Positions 19,803-29,684 of a stretch of DNA of 64,000 nt are shown piece by piece. The notes under the pieces were generated by a model. It had not been told where the DNA came from. It made no database searches and saw nothing but the letters and a program-made list of their open reading frames with translations. Origin of the DNA: Oligoflexia bacterium (lineage in GTDB: Bacteria > Bdellovibrionota > Bdellovibrionia > JABDDW01). A program made the translations under genes and the position numbers. The DNA lies in contig JAWXAT010000056.1 of assembly GCA_034439615.1 (NCBI GenBank), forward strand, positions 21,699 to 85,698, in the 5' to 3' direction. Position 1 is the stretch's first letter, and the number at the start of each line of letters is the position of its first letter.

Positions 19803-20289
19803 TTCTACGCTCTGGCTCTGAGAGCAGATCGATTTTAATACTCAATACAGCTATTTCTTTTGGCCAACGAGGGGGCAGCATGTCTCCCCATTCTACGAGA
19901 ATTATGTTTTTGCCCTGAAGTAAATCCCAAAAACCCACACTTTCTAAATCATCCTCACTCTTTAAGCGGTACAAATCGACATGATAGACAGGCTTTGATT
20001 TAGTTCCATAGAGATTTACAATTGAATATGTGGGTGAGGTTACAATAATTTTTGATTTCAAATAGGCCTTAACAAATCCCCTCACCCACTCTGATTTTCC
20101 AACACCCAATGCCCCGCTGAGTAAAATTAGGCATGGTCGTTTTTTTATTTTTTTTGCAATGGATGCAGCATGGGTATGTGTAGCCTTCACTGAATTTACA
20201 ACCAGGTAATTTCTGGGTTTTACAATTACATTATTTTTCAGAGACGATCGTTTTTTCTTTGGCTTTGGCTTTTGTTTTTTCTTACTCAC
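19777..20289 (-). CDS. tsaE: tRNA t6A synthesis ATPase TsaE
   Basis: 170 residues. The Walker A is SGALGVGKSEWVRGF, followed by the family blocks VTSPTYSIVNLY, VYHVDLYRL and LVEWGDMLPP. TsaE is the ATPase that supports TsaB/TsaD in making threonylcarbamoyl-A37, the substrate of MtaB encoded 12 kb away. A very basic N-terminal tail of about 45 residues (KKKQKPKPKKKR) is extra compared with typical TsaE and may bind RNA. It starts at a GTG overlapping nnr by eight bases and is the last gene of the ftsH-cdaA-glmM operon. Confidence 0.92.
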   Translation of the reverse strand: MSKKKQKPKPKKKRSSLKNNVIVKPRNYLVVNSVKATHTHAASIAKKIKKRPCLILLSGALGVGKSEWVRGFVKAYLKSKIIVTSPTYSIVNLYGTKSKPVYHVDLYRLKSEDDLESVGFWDLLQGKNIILVEWGDMLPPRWPKEIAVLSIKIDLLSEPERRISLLFEQD

Positions 20290-21796
20290 GACTTAGTTGA
20301 CCTAATAATTCTGGGGTGTTCGTTAAAAGATCTCGAGGCATGAGACTTTTTATATCTTTGCCATATCTGAGCCATTCATCTGATAGACGCCCATGAAAAT
20401 AAGCAGCCGTACCCGCTGCTTGAAGTGGCTGTACATCTTGAGCAAGCAGAGCCCCAATAAAACCACTTAAGACATCTCCCGTACCTGCTTTTGCTAGTGA
20501 TGCGTTGCCTGACGTGATCACTGCTACGCGACCCTGATGATCAGCTAATACTGTTCGATATCCTTTAAATAAAACTAAGCATCCAAATTTTTGTGCAGCT
20601 AAACCCGCATGGTAAAAACGATCTTGCTCAATTTCTTCAACTGGTATTTTTAAAAGTTTAGATAATTCACCAGCATGAGGAGTCAATATCCATTGAGCTG
20701 GAAGTTTTACTGTACCCATTTCAGACAAAACAGTTAATCCATCAGCGTCAATTACGACTCTTTTAAAATTCTCAGCAATAAGTCGCTCTAATATTGAATT
20801 TAAGTTTTGATCAACTCCTGCACCAGGCCCAAGGACCACTGCATTTTTTTTCTCTAAGAGATCAGCCTCATCTCGCGTTTTGATTAAAACTTCGCTGCCG
20901 ATATCTTTAATAAAAGATTTAAGTGCATCATCTCTATTTTCAACAGCCACAGTCACATATCCAACACCCATTCTATATGCTGCCTCACTGCAAAGTTGAG
21001 CTGCACCCCACATACCTGGTCTACCAGCAATTACCAAAAGATGACCGTTTTGCGCTTTATGTGAACGTGCTTTTCTAATGGGTAGCCAACGCCTTGCTAA
21101 ATGTTCGTTAAATGCAAAATGCGTCGTGGCTTTTTCACGAAATAACCTTCGAGGAAACCCAATTTGTAAAATTCTAATTTTTCCACAGACTACAGTTCCT
21201 TCACCTGCAAGCATCCCAGGCTTAGCGAGTCCAAAACTGATGGTCATGGTTGCACGAACACAAGTCCCTAATATTTTTCCAGTTGTGGCACAAAGGCCTG
21301 AAGGAACATCAATACTTATCACCGAACTATTTGTAGCATTTAGGGTGTGAATAATCTGAGCGACACCGGCTTCAATTGGCCTGGAAAGCCCTATTCCATA
21401 AAGTGCATCGACAACAACATTATATTCTGAAAGTTCAATGACACGTGTGGGTTCATTTACAAGATCAACAATTGAGATGCCGTGTTTTTTTAAGCGATCA
21501 ACTTGAGTTTTATAAAGTTTAGATTGAAGTTCTTTTGGGGCATGTGTGAAAACTTGCAGAGATAAAAATCCAATATTATACAGATGTCTTGCAACCACAA
21601 GACCATCGCCACCATTGTTACCAGGGCCACATATGATGGCAAGTTTTCCTCTACTCAACTCAGGTAAAAACGAAAGTTGTATCTCGCGAGCAGCAAGTGC
21701 ACCTGCTGTCTCCATTAAAATTTCATCAGAAAGATCAAACTCAACTTGTGTAAGGCGTTCGATCTCACGCATTTGTTCTGGAGTACAAAGTCTCAT
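20282..21796 (-). CDS. nnr: bifunctional NAD(P)HX epimerase/dehydratase
   Basis: 504 residues that repair hydrated NAD(P)H. The N-terminal epimerase half (YjeF_N) has CGPGNNGGDGLVVARHL and SIDVPSGL. The C-terminal ADP/ATP-dependent dehydratase half (YjeF carbohydrate-kinase-like) has HKAQNGHLLVIAG, LGPGAGVDQ, LTPHAGELSKLL and the catalytic NASLAKAGTGDVLSGFIGA. Both halves look complete. It overlaps acpS by four bases and tsaE by eight. The acpS-nnr-tsaE order is common in bacteria. Confidence 0.95.
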   Translation of the reverse strand: MRLCTPEQMREIERLTQVEFDLSDEILMETAGALAAREIQLSFLPELSRGKLAIICGPGNNGGDGLVVARHLYNIGFLSLQVFTHAPKELQSKLYKTQVDRLKKHGISIVDLVNEPTRVIELSEYNVVVDALYGIGLSRPIEAGVAQIIHTLNATNSSVISIDVPSGLCATTGKILGTCVRATMTISFGLAKPGMLAGEGTVVCGKIRILQIGFPRRLFREKATTHFAFNEHLARRWLPIRKARSHKAQNGHLLVIAGRPGMWGAAQLCSEAAYRMGVGYVTVAVENRDDALKSFIKDIGSEVLIKTRDEADLLEKKNAVVLGPGAGVDQNLNSILERLIAENFKRVVIDADGLTVLSEMGTVKLPAQWILTPHAGELSKLLKIPVEEIEQDRFYHAGLAAQKFGCLVLFKGYRTVLADHQGRVAVITSGNASLAKAGTGDVLSGFIGALLAQDVQPLQAAGTAAYFHGRLSDEWLRYGKDIKSLMPRDLLTNTPELLGQLSRE

Positions 21797-22170
21797 TTGA
21801 TCTCACCCATAATAATCACGATTGCCACAAGCCATTGGTCTTGATGACTCACAGAACATGAATAATTCCATTTTTTTGAATTTTTATTAAAACGCTGGCC
21901 GACATATTTAATTTTGGGTTGACCAAGTTTTGTATAAGTAATCTGAATATCTTGAAAGCTTAAATCCTGGCCTATTCCAGTACCCAATGCTTTTGAAAAT
22001 GCCTCTTTTAAACCCCAATAAGCTGCGAATTTTTCAGCCTCGCGCTTTTGAAGTTTAAGAAATTTAATTTCATCAGTGGTACATACGCGTTTTAAAATAG
22101 TTGTTTTTTGCCGCGCTAAAACTTTTTTTATTTTATCAATGTTAACAAGATCAATGCCCGCATGAATCAT
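21793..22170 (-). CDS. acpS: holo-[acyl-carrier-protein] synthase
   Basis: A 125-residue protein of standard AcpS size that moves 4'-phosphopantetheine from CoA to acyl carrier protein. The magnesium-binding Asp is in AGIDLVNIDKI, and the second motif is KFAAYWGLKEAFSKALGTGIG, with the WxxKEAxxKA helix intact. It overlaps pdxJ and nnr by four bases each, so translation is probably coupled through the set. Confidence 0.95.
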   Translation of the reverse strand: MIHAGIDLVNIDKIKKVLARQKTTILKRVCTTDEIKFLKLQKREAEKFAAYWGLKEAFSKALGTGIGQDLSFQDIQITYTKLGQPKIKYVGQRFNKNSKKWNYSCSVSHQDQWLVAIVIIMGEIK

Positions 22171-22892
22171 CGACTTTTCTCAACAATATTTTTCATTTCA
22201 CGAACGGCCTGAGCTAACCCCACCATTACGGCTCTACAGACGATGGAATGCCCGATATTCACTTCTTCAAGATAAGGTAGTGCCGCCACATTTTGCGTAT
22301 TACGGTAATCAAGACCATGCCCAGCATGAACAGCTAATTTAAAACCGTGTGCGGCTTCAAAAGCTATTGATAAGCGCTTAAGCTGTTTTTCTTGCGTGAG
22401 ACTTTTTGCCAATGCATATTTGCCTGTGTGAAATTCGACAGCATCTGCTCCTAATTCATGACTAGCTTTTATTTGATTCAGTGATGGCTCAATAAAGAGT
22501 GAGGTTTTGATTCCATTTTTTTTAAATTCTTTAATGCATGTTTGAATTTTTTTATAGTGCTTCACAACATCTAAGCCACCTTCAGTTGTTACTTCTTGAC
22601 GTTTTTCTGGCACAAGACAAACAATATCTGGGCGCGCTTTAAGTGCAAATTTGAGCATTTCTTTGGTTGCAGCGAGCTCAAGATTAAGTGGGGCTAAACG
22701 CGCACGTGCAATTTCAAAAAGATCTTTTTCTTGTATGTGACGGCGATCACCTCTTAGATGTATTGTAATTTGATCAGCACCATTTTCGACAGCTACACGT
22801 GCTGCTTCAAGAATATTTGGATAGTCTACAAGCCCCGCACGCAATTGGCGTAACGTCGCCACATGATCAATATTAACACCTAGTCGTATCAC
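22167..22892 (-). CDS. pdxJ: pyridoxine 5'-phosphate synthase
   Basis: A 241-residue TIM barrel that closes the pyridine ring of vitamin B6. It opens [15 protein letters not shown], includes [13 protein letters not shown] with the phosphate-binding residues, [36 protein letters not shown] and [12 protein letters not shown]. It overlaps glmM and acpS by four bases each. The PdxJ-AcpS pairing is widespread in proteobacteria. Confidence 0.96.
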   Translation of the reverse strand: MIRLGVNIDHVATLRQLRAGLVDYPNILEAARVAVENGADQITIHLRGDRRHIQEKDLFEIARARLAPLNLELAATKEMLKFALKARPDIVCLVPEKRQEVTTEGGLDVVKHYKKIQTCIKEFKKNGIKTSLFIEPSLNQIKASHELGADAVEFHTGKYALAKSLTQEKQLKRLSIAFEAAHGFKLAVHAGHGLDYRNTQNVAALPYLEEVNIGHSIVCRAVMVGLAQAVREMKNIVEKSR

Positions 22893-24262
22893 GCCAACTC
22901 TCGGTGAATGATATGGGCTAACTCTTCTGCTGCGGTATTGATTTCTTCACGACTCGGCCCTTCTACCAAAATACGAACAACGGGCTCAGTACCTGAAAAT
23001 CGCAAGAAAACGCGTCCCTTATCAGAAAGTTTTTCTTCAATTTTTTTAACCAAATCATCAAGACCCTTGATGTCATGCAAATCTTTGCGTTTAGAAACGC
23101 GAATATTACGTAACACTTGAGGAACATCTGTCATCAGTGAACGCAGTTCTGAAAGTTTTTTATTATTCTGAGCCATTACAGCTAACACACGAAGTGCAGC
23201 AACGAGACCGTCACCTGTTGTGCTGTTTTCTAAGAAGATAATATGTCCTGATTGTTCACCACCCAAGACATAACCACCTTGTCTCATTGCATCGACAACG
23301 TATTTATCTCCTACTTCTGTATGCAAAAGTTTTATCCCACGTTTTTTAAGGCATTGCTCTAAACCCACATTACTCATCTGAGTTGCAACTACAGTATTTT
23401 TTAGTAATTGTTTTTTATCAGCCATGTCGATTGCGCAAATTGCAAGCACATGATCACCATTTACAATTTGCCCACGTTCATCACTTAAAATCACTCGATC
23501 AGCGTCACCGTCAAGGCTAATACCAATGTCAGCCCGATACTCAACCACAGCACGTGAAACACTCTCAGGGTAAAGGGCACCACATTTATCATTGATATTC
23601 ATACCATCAGGTGAAACGCCAAGCTTTATAACTTCAGCGCCTAGTTCTTCAAAAACCCACGGTGCAACTTTGTAAGCAGCACCATTTGCACAATCAAGAA
23701 CAATACGTAACCCTTGTAGTGTTAGAGCTTGGGGAAAAGTATTTTTAACGTAAACCACATAGCGACCAATAGCATCGTCGATACGCACGGTTTTACCAAC
23801 ACCTTCGGCCGTAGGCATGTGATCACTCAGGTCTTGATTTAAAACCATATCTTCAATTTTATCTTCGTCACTGATTGGAAGTTTAAAACCATCTCGACCA
23901 AAAATTTTGATTCCGTTATCTTGAAAAAGATTATGACTTGCCGAAATTACAATACCCGCATCGGCTCTCATATTTTGCGTCAAAAATGCGATTCCAGGTG
24001 TGGGCAGTGGGCCAACAAGTAAAACGTTTACACCCATTGAACAAATTCCGCTGCTCAATGCTTGTTCAATCATGTACCCGCTGATGCGTGTATCTTTACC
24101 AATAAGAATTTTTGGCTTCTTATCCCGCGCACCTGTTTGTTCTGATTTTACTTTGTAGGCAATTGCTCTGCCCACCTGCATGGCAATTTCTGTAGTCATT
24201 GGAAATTGATTTGCAGTGCCGCGAATGCCATCAGTGCCAAATAATTTTTTACGTGTGCTCAT
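22889..24262 (-). CDS. glmM: phosphoglucosamine mutase
   Basis: 457 residues. It converts glucosamine-6-phosphate to glucosamine-1-phosphate for peptidoglycan and LPS. The active serine is in [17 protein letters not shown] (near residue 101). The magnesium loop is SLDGDADR, the sugar-binding loop GGEQSGH, and the phosphate site [11 protein letters not shown]. The ATG directly abuts the cdaR-like stop. In Gram-positives GlmM binds and inhibits CdaA, and the same neighbourhood here suggests a similar link. Confidence 0.96.
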   Translation of the reverse strand: MSTRKKLFGTDGIRGTANQFPMTTEIAMQVGRAIAYKVKSEQTGARDKKPKILIGKDTRISGYMIEQALSSGICSMGVNVLLVGPLPTPGIAFLTQNMRADAGIVISASHNLFQDNGIKIFGRDGFKLPISDEDKIEDMVLNQDLSDHMPTAEGVGKTVRIDDAIGRYVVYVKNTFPQALTLQGLRIVLDCANGAAYKVAPWVFEELGAEVIKLGVSPDGMNINDKCGALYPESVSRAVVEYRADIGISLDGDADRVILSDERGQIVNGDHVLAICAIDMADKKQLLKNTVVATQMSNVGLEQCLKKRGIKLLHTEVGDKYVVDAMRQGGYVLGGEQSGHIIFLENSTTGDGLVAALRVLAVMAQNNKKLSELRSLMTDVPQVLRNIRVSKRKDLHDIKGLDDLVKKIEEKLSDKGRVFLRFSGTEPVVRILVEGPSREEINTAAEELAHIIHRELA

Positions 24263-24910
24263 TTATTTCACCACCAAGTCGATTTTCACTTTTGCTTCTT
24301 TTTTTTGCACAATATTTTGTTCATCAATAGCTAATGTTAATTCTTTAGTTGTAGATTCTTTAATTTCACTTAAATCTAAGGGTGTTGTCTTTAAAAATTT
24401 AATACCATCAATCACACTTCTAGCACCCCAGACCTCCCAGGCAGCCGGAGTTATGACTGTTGAAACAAGTTTTTTACCTTCGGGCAAGGTTCCTTTTGTC
24501 TGCAATTGCACGGGCACATCACGATGCACCACACGCTCAAGCTTAGGAGTTAAAGACGCAGGAGAAACACTAGTAATTCTTAAACCCGCTGGAACATTTA
24601 TACTATCAGGATGAATACGAACAGTACTCACCCCTTCAACAGCAGAACTAAGATCTATACTCAGTGGTTCTGCAACTTCGGTGAAGCGCTTCAAAGCTAG
24701 CCTTGGGCCCGTCACACGAAATGCAACTTGATGTGGGACATTGTTAACAATCATCATGTCGCGAGGAAGTAGGTAATCAGCAGCAATCATTTTTACAATT
24801 GTAGCTTCTTTACTGCCAAGAATGATAACCCATAAAATGAGTGTGATAAGCAGTGCCACAATTTTATAACTAGTGTTTTCAGAAAGACTAAAACCCTGAG
24901 ATTGTTTCAT
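24263..24910 (-). CDS. YbbR-domain protein, CdaR-like
   Basis: 215 residues. One N-terminal membrane helix (YKIVALLITLILWVIILGSKE) is followed by about two YbbR-like modules (VTGPRLALKRFTEVAEPLSIDLS; RITSVSPASLTPKLERVV..VPVQLQTKG). CdaR proteins are extracytoplasmic regulators of the diadenylate cyclase CdaA. The start overlaps the cdaA stop (ATGA). It has fewer YbbR repeats than Firmicutes CdaR, and membership rests on weak repeat similarity plus strong context. Confidence 0.82.
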   Translation of the reverse strand: MKQSQGFSLSENTSYKIVALLITLILWVIILGSKEATIVKMIAADYLLPRDMMIVNNVPHQVAFRVTGPRLALKRFTEVAEPLSIDLSSAVEGVSTVRIHPDSINVPAGLRITSVSPASLTPKLERVVHRDVPVQLQTKGTLPEGKKLVSTVITPAAWEVWGARSVIDGIKFLKTTPLDLSEIKESTTKELTLAIDEQNIVQKKEAKVKIDLVVK

Positions 24911-25713
24911 GCCTGATTTCGATCCTCTCTGTACTCACTTGAGAGACTAAAGAGATTATAAAGCGCTTTTCTCAAAGTCGGCATATCAAGATCAGCAGTA
25001 ATCTGCCCACCCATAACTAAACTCATATTCATATTTTCTTCACTGACCACAACAACTACGGCATCAGTTTCTTCTGTGAGTCCGATGGCAGCTCTATGGC
25101 GCGTGCCAAGATTTCTATCTACATTTGGATTACGCGTTAGTGGCAAAAAACACCCTGCAGCTGAAATGCGGCCACCTCGAATAATTAAAGCACCATCATG
25201 AATTGGTGAGCTATTTACAAATATTGAATTAATCAACTCAGCATTTACCGTGCTGTCGATTCGGGTTCCGACTTCAATGTAGTCTTCAAGCCCAATTTCT
25301 CTTTCAATAACTATAAGTGCACCAATTTTTTTCTGCGCAAGTAAAACAGAAGCCTTTACCAATTCTTCAATGACAAGTGTTTCTTCATCAGCAGAGATGC
25401 TGGTGAAAAAAGGATTTCTTCCGATGTGAGCCAAACCTCTGCGAATTTCATGCTGAAATAAAACAACAATGATAATGAAAAGATTTGCGAAGAATTTCTC
25501 TAACAACCAATTAAGAGTGAAAAGCTCAAGCCAGATACTACTGATATAAGCGATGGCTAAAATGCCAAGACCAGAGAGCATCTGTACGGCACGTGTTCGC
25601 TTAATAAGTAATAACACGCGATAGATGACAAACCAGACTACCAGCATGTCGACAAAATCGAAAAGTCTGAAGCTAGAAAACAACAGACTTAAATTATTTA
25701 CAAGGGTGCTCAT
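24907..25713 (-). CDS. cdaA: diadenylate cyclase CdaA
   Basis: 268 residues. Three hydrophobic N-terminal segments (about 15-85) precede a DAC domain containing both signature motifs: DGA in SSPIHDGALIIRGG and RHR in GTRHRAAIGLTEETDA. It joins two ATP molecules into c-di-AMP. The membrane-bound CdaA type followed by a YbbR protein and glmM is the classic cdaA-cdaR-glmM module. Ten bases separate it from ftsH. The start used is the ATG at 25713. Confidence 0.95.
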   Translation of the reverse strand: MSTLVNNLSLLFSSFRLFDFVDMLVVWFVIYRVLLLIKRTRAVQMLSGLGILAIAYISSIWLELFTLNWLLEKFFANLFIIIVVLFQHEIRRGLAHIGRNPFFTSISADEETLVIEELVKASVLLAQKKIGALIVIEREIGLEDYIEVGTRIDSTVNAELINSIFVNSSPIHDGALIIRGGRISAAGCFLPLTRNPNVDRNLGTRHRAAIGLTEETDAVVVVVSEENMNMSLVMGGQITADLDMPTLRKALYNLFSLSSEYREDRNQA

Positions 25714-25722
25714 CGTTTAAGC

Positions 25723-27672
25723 TTATGCCCTTACCGGCTTTGTTGCTACTTCTGCATTACTGGCAGTTTTTGCGTCTTCAATAGTGGCGTTTAAAGCAGC
25801 ATCATTTTGCGCTTTAAGAATCTCATGTCGTTTTTTACGTTCTTCATCGATATCGGCTAAAGTCTTGCCCTCAACAATCATATCAACTTCATGACCATCT
25901 AAAACTTCTCTCTGCACTAATGCCTCTGCAAGTGCATGAAGGGTTTCTACTTTGTTTTTTAACAGCTCTTTAGCTTTTCCGTAATTGCGAGAAATAATGT
26001 CGCGAATCTCTTTATCAATAGCCTGAGCCGTTGATTCTGAATAATCTTGCGACTTAGAAATTTCTTTTCCTAAAAACACTTGCTCTTCGCGTTTGCCAAA
26101 AGTCATGGGCCCTAAGGTCGACATACCCCATTCGCAAACCATACGCCTTGCAATCTCAGTGGCGCGTTCAATATCATTACCGGCACCAGTAGTTGTGTTA
26201 TTAAAAATTAACTCTTCGGCCACACGACCACCCATTAAAAATGCAATGTTGTTTTCAGCAGCATGATTAGTGAGATTTAATCGTTCTTTTTCAGGAAGAG
26301 TTTGAGTAAGACCCAGAGCCATACCGCGAGGAATAATTGTAACCTTATGAATGGGGTCTGTTCCAGGTGTGAATTTACCAACTAACGCATGCCCTGCTTC
26401 GTGGTAGGCAGTGATTCTTTTTTCTTCATCACTGATGACCATACTTTTTCTTTCAGCTCCCATGATTACTTTGTCTTTTGCTAATTCAAAATCATCTGTG
26501 TCTAATTTTTGCTTGTTTTTTCGCGCTGCTAATAAGGCTGCTTCATTTACTAAGCTCTCAAGATCTGCACCTGAAAAGCCAGGTGTGCCGCGAGCGATTT
26601 TGATAAGATCTACTTCTGTTGCCATGGGAGTTTTGCGTGTATGAACTCTTAAAATCATTTCACGGCCCTTAACATCAGGCTTACTCACAACAACACGACG
26701 ATCAAAGCGACCTGGTCTTAAGAGTGCCGGATCAAGAACATCAGGCCTGTTAGTCGCTGCTATGAGAATAACTCCGACGTTGCCTTCAAAGCCGTCCATC
26801 TCAACAAGAAGTTGGTTAAGTGTTTGTTCACGCTCATCGTGACCTCCACCCAAACCTGCACCACGATGACGTCCTACTGCATCGATCTCGTCGATAAAGA
26901 TGATACAAGGAGCATTTTTCTTACCTTGTTCAAAAAGATCACGCACACGACTTGCACCAACGCCTACGAACATTTCGACAAAGTCTGAACCGGAGATACT
27001 AAAAAATGGAACACCGGCTTCACCTGCAATGGCTCGAGCAAGTAATGTTTTACCAGTACCAGGAGGGCCCATGAGTAAAACACCCTTAGGGATACGGCCA
27101 CCAAGGCGAGTGAACTTTTTTGGATCTTTTAAAAACTGAATAATCTCTTCGAGTTCTTCTTTTGCCTCGTTAATTCCAGCTACATCTTTGAATGTGACTT
27201 TATTTTTATTCTCAGTCAAAAGCCTTGCTTTAGATTTTCCAAAGCTCATGGCTTTCCCACCACCCGCTTGGATCTGGCGCATGAAAAGTAAAAACATTAC
27301 AAAAATAAATACTAAGGGGAGCCAATTTACGAAAAGGGCATGCATAAAACTTGTGCGCTCAGTATTTTCGTAATTAGGAATCAAGCCTGCAGCCATGACG
27401 ATTTTTAAAACCTCGTCACCCGTATTACCAACGATGTGAAATTGTTTGCCCTTATATTTTGTTTCAAAGGCAGGTTTAAGCTCACCAATGATTTCGCCAT
27501 TATCGCGGAATGTTATGTTTTCGATTTCGCCTGATTGAACTGCTTTAATAAATTTTGAAAAATTGAATTCAGTAATCATGGTCGAAGCGCGGTTATCATA
27601 AAAATGATAAAGCATGACACCCAGTAGAACAAGTGTTGCCCAGAGTGCCAAAGTTTTTTGGGATTGGCGCAT
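25723..27672 (-). CDS. ftsH: ATP-dependent zinc metalloprotease FtsH
   Basis: 649 residues. Two membrane helices (about 8-23 and 109-130) flank a periplasmic loop. The AAA module has Walker A GPPGTGKT, Walker [12 protein letters not shown] and the second region of homology [19 protein letters not shown]. The zinc site is HEAGH. FtsH degrades membrane and regulatory proteins. Ribosome site GAAAGGA lies seven to eight bases before the ATG. It is upstream of cdaA, and 163 gene-free bases separate it from tilS. Confidence 0.97.
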   Translation of the reverse strand: MRQSQKTLALWATLVLLGVMLYHFYDNRASTMITEFNFSKFIKAVQSGEIENITFRDNGEIIGELKPAFETKYKGKQFHIVGNTGDEVLKIVMAAGLIPNYENTERTSFMHALFVNWLPLVFIFVMFLLFMRQIQAGGGKAMSFGKSKARLLTENKNKVTFKDVAGINEAKEELEEIIQFLKDPKKFTRLGGRIPKGVLLMGPPGTGKTLLARAIAGEAGVPFFSISGSDFVEMFVGVGASRVRDLFEQGKKNAPCIIFIDEIDAVGRHRGAGLGGGHDEREQTLNQLLVEMDGFEGNVGVILIAATNRPDVLDPALLRPGRFDRRVVVSKPDVKGREMILRVHTRKTPMATEVDLIKIARGTPGFSGADLESLVNEAALLAARKNKQKLDTDDFELAKDKVIMGAERKSMVISDEEKRITAYHEAGHALVGKFTPGTDPIHKVTIIPRGMALGLTQTLPEKERLNLTNHAAENNIAFLMGGRVAEELIFNNTTTGAGNDIERATEIARRMVCEWGMSTLGPMTFGKREEQVFLGKEISKSQDYSESTAQAIDKEIRDIISRNYGKAKELLKNKVETLHALAEALVQREVLDGHEVDMIVEGKTLADIDEERKKRHEILKAQNDAALNATIEDAKTASNAEVATKPVRA

Positions 27673-27835
27673 GAGAAAAATCCTTTCGGTATAAGAGGTT
27701 AACTACTTTTAAAGTTTACCATAGTAACCGTGTTTTTCAGGCCGAAAAATCTAGCCTTCCAACGGGTAGAGTCTCGACTTTCAAGTCTTATGTCAAGGGA
27801 AGGGAAAGATTAAATTTCAGTTTTTCAACACGAAC

Positions 27836-28792
27836 TTAACGTGGCGCGACGGAGTCTAGGGATACCATCCAATTTACTCCAGCAAGTCGAAATACAAAGT
27901 GACGCTGTGGAGATCTTAATCGTTTCTTAAACTCGTTCACATGCCTGCTTGTTATTCGAGTTTGAGCATGATGACGCAAAAAGTTATAAAGCTTTTCATC
28001 AATTTTGGGCTCATCAAAAGTAAGTGCTATTTTTCGATCAAAAACTGAATCAAGAGTTACTGGGTTATTATTTTGAACAATGCGCTGAAGACTTTCAAAA
28101 AGATTATCGATGTACCCCGGATGTTCATTACGTAGGGGACGTAGCCATTTACGCCTGACCCAATTACGAAGTTTTGCCGTGTCTTCGTTGGTGGCGTCGT
28201 TTCGCCAACTTAAATCTTTTTTACGAGCATATTGTTCAATTTCAGATCTATTAATATCTAAAAATGGGCGCAGTAACCCTTCTTTACTTTGAATAACCAT
28301 GGCTTTAAGACCATGAATGCCCGTACCTTGTAAGAGCCTTATTAGGCGCGTTTCTAATAGATCATCACGATGATGTGCAATAACAATAAACGAAGCTTTT
28401 AATTTTTTCTGAGCAGCAAAAAGAACTTCATAGCGCTTATCGCGAAGAAGCCCTTCTCCTGCATCAGATTTTATATTAGCGAGTTTTTTAATAGAGTTAA
28501 GTATTTTTAATTTTTTACACTGAGCTTTAACGAATGCCGCATCAGCATCAGAGTCAAAGCCTCGGACTCCATGATTCACATGAATGACATGTAGTGAATA
28601 ACCAAGCCTTGTTGAAAGTGAACAAAAGACATTAAGAAGAACTATAGAATCAATACCCCCGCTGACTGCCACAATGAGTTTTTCACCTTCTAATTTTGGG
28701 CGTAGGGACTTAAGCTTTTGATAGATTTTTTTCTCTAACGGTTCAAGCGAAGTGCCTGTAGGACTAAGCTTACGATCGCGGTATTTATTCAT
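27836..28792 (-). CDS. tilS: tRNA(Ile)-lysidine synthetase
   Basis: 318 residues. The PP-loop VSGGIDSIVLLNVF (about residue 44) is followed by HVNHGVRG and the family motif AHHRDDLLETRLIRLLQGTGIHGLKAM. TilS converts C34 of the AUA-reading tRNA-Ile to lysidine. It is at the short end of the family, with a small C-terminal domain. It precedes ftsH on the same strand, the common tilS-ftsH arrangement. The spacer to ftsH (27673-27835) contains no gene I can support. Confidence 0.94.
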   Translation of the reverse strand: MNKYRDRKLSPTGTSLEPLEKKIYQKLKSLRPKLEGEKLIVAVSGGIDSIVLLNVFCSLSTRLGYSLHVIHVNHGVRGFDSDADAAFVKAQCKKLKILNSIKKLANIKSDAGEGLLRDKRYEVLFAAQKKLKASFIVIAHHRDDLLETRLIRLLQGTGIHGLKAMVIQSKEGLLRPFLDINRSEIEQYARKKDLSWRNDATNEDTAKLRNWVRRKWLRPLRNEHPGYIDNLFESLQRIVQNNNPVTLDSVFDRKIALTFDEPKIDEKLYNFLRHHAQTRITSRHVNEFKKRLRSPQRHFVFRLAGVNWMVSLDSVAPR

Positions 28793-28845
28793 AAGCGGTC
28801 TTATACCAGGGCAATAGGTGAATAGGCAAATCGAATTACCCCATC

Positions 28846-28878
28846 AAAAATGTGTGCGCGCTAGCATGCACGCACACA
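28846..28878 (-). terminator. rho-independent terminator after the Cys-rich repeat gene
   Basis: On the minus strand an eight-base stem TGTGTGCG/CGCACACA (28851-28858 with 28871-28878) is followed directly by TTTTT. It lies 22 bases beyond the stop of the Cys-rich repeat gene, so it would separate that gene from tilS. Confidence 0.7.
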
Positions 28879-28899
28879 CCACACATCAACATATTTAAC

Positions 28900-29424
28900 T
28901 CACAGACTACAACTCTGAGCTCGAGATCCCCAAACATCAGTGACCCAGCCAAATCGAAAACAATCACCATTTTTGCAATAAGTTCGCGAGACACCATTTA
29001 CTCTGCGGCTTTCCCAACCGAATCGGGCACAATCACCGTTGAGACATACTACATCTTGAATGCCCCAATTGGTTTGTATGCGCCAACCATTACGCAAACA
29101 ATTTCCACCCCAGCAAAGACCTTGCTCATAATACGTCATACCATTTGTGAAAACTTGTCCGCTCCAACCTGCACGAAAACAACCACCCTGATAACAATGA
29201 ACGCTGACTTGGTATCCAGCATTGTCATATGTCTGCCAACCACCTTGAGAACAACCGCCATTCACGCATTGAGTGTTACTTTGGTAATGACCACCCATTT
29301 GTTGAACGTTCCAGCCATACTGCATACAGCTATTTCCGTGACAATCAGAATTATAACGAGCTGCTTGTGAGCTCTGAGTAAAAAATATTCCAATAAATAA
29401 AAGACATAAGGTTAAGAGTTTCAT
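28900..29424 (-). CDS. secreted six-repeat Cys/Gly/Trp protein
   Basis: 174 residues from ATG 29424, preceded by AAGGAGG. The signal peptide ends near SSQAA. The whole mature protein is six tandem modules of 23-27 residues, each starting C-x-x-(G/D/N)-C-x-x-x-G-W: DCHGNSCMQYGW, CVNGGCSQGGW, CYQGGCFRAGW, CWGGNCLRNGW, CLNGDCARFGW, CKNGDCFRFGW. Each module has a cysteine pair four residues apart plus aromatics, so each could close a small disulfide loop. I know no named family for this; a secreted or surface-binding role is inference. It has its own terminator and is divergent from the coiled-coil gene. Confidence 0.82.
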   Translation of the reverse strand: MKLLTLCLLFIGIFFTQSSQAARYNSDCHGNSCMQYGWNVQQMGGHYQSNTQCVNGGCSQGGWQTYDNAGYQVSVHCYQGGCFRAGWSGQVFTNGMTYYEQGLCWGGNCLRNGWRIQTNWGIQDVVCLNGDCARFGWESRRVNGVSRTYCKNGDCFRFGWVTDVWGSRAQSCSL

Positions 29425-29684
29425 TTCTGGTTCCTCCTTAAATGAAAACCATTGAATCAAAATTTATCCATAAACTACTTACGACTTAAGTGCAGCATAC
29501 AGATCTACGGCTTACAAGCTTGATGTTGAATTTAAATGACAAACTTTTAAGCAATTTAAGAAACATTAACTAGCAGAAAGTCCTTAAGATTTTAGTCTAG
29601 CTACCGATTAATCTTATGTACGAGCTAATTGGAAATACTGTTCTTAACACAGTAACAAAAAGCTCACTTAAGCGGAGGTTGGTT

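Noticed and set aside
27740..27805. tRNA-like stretch between ftsH and tilS
   Set aside because: It has a GACTT/AAGTC look and CCTTCC/GGAAGG ends but no T-loop or consistent cloverleaf.
28852..29370. Plus-strand 172-codon frame opposite the Cys-rich repeat gene
   Set aside because: It is the antisense of a clearly coding, signal-peptide-bearing repeat protein and lacks a ribosome site.
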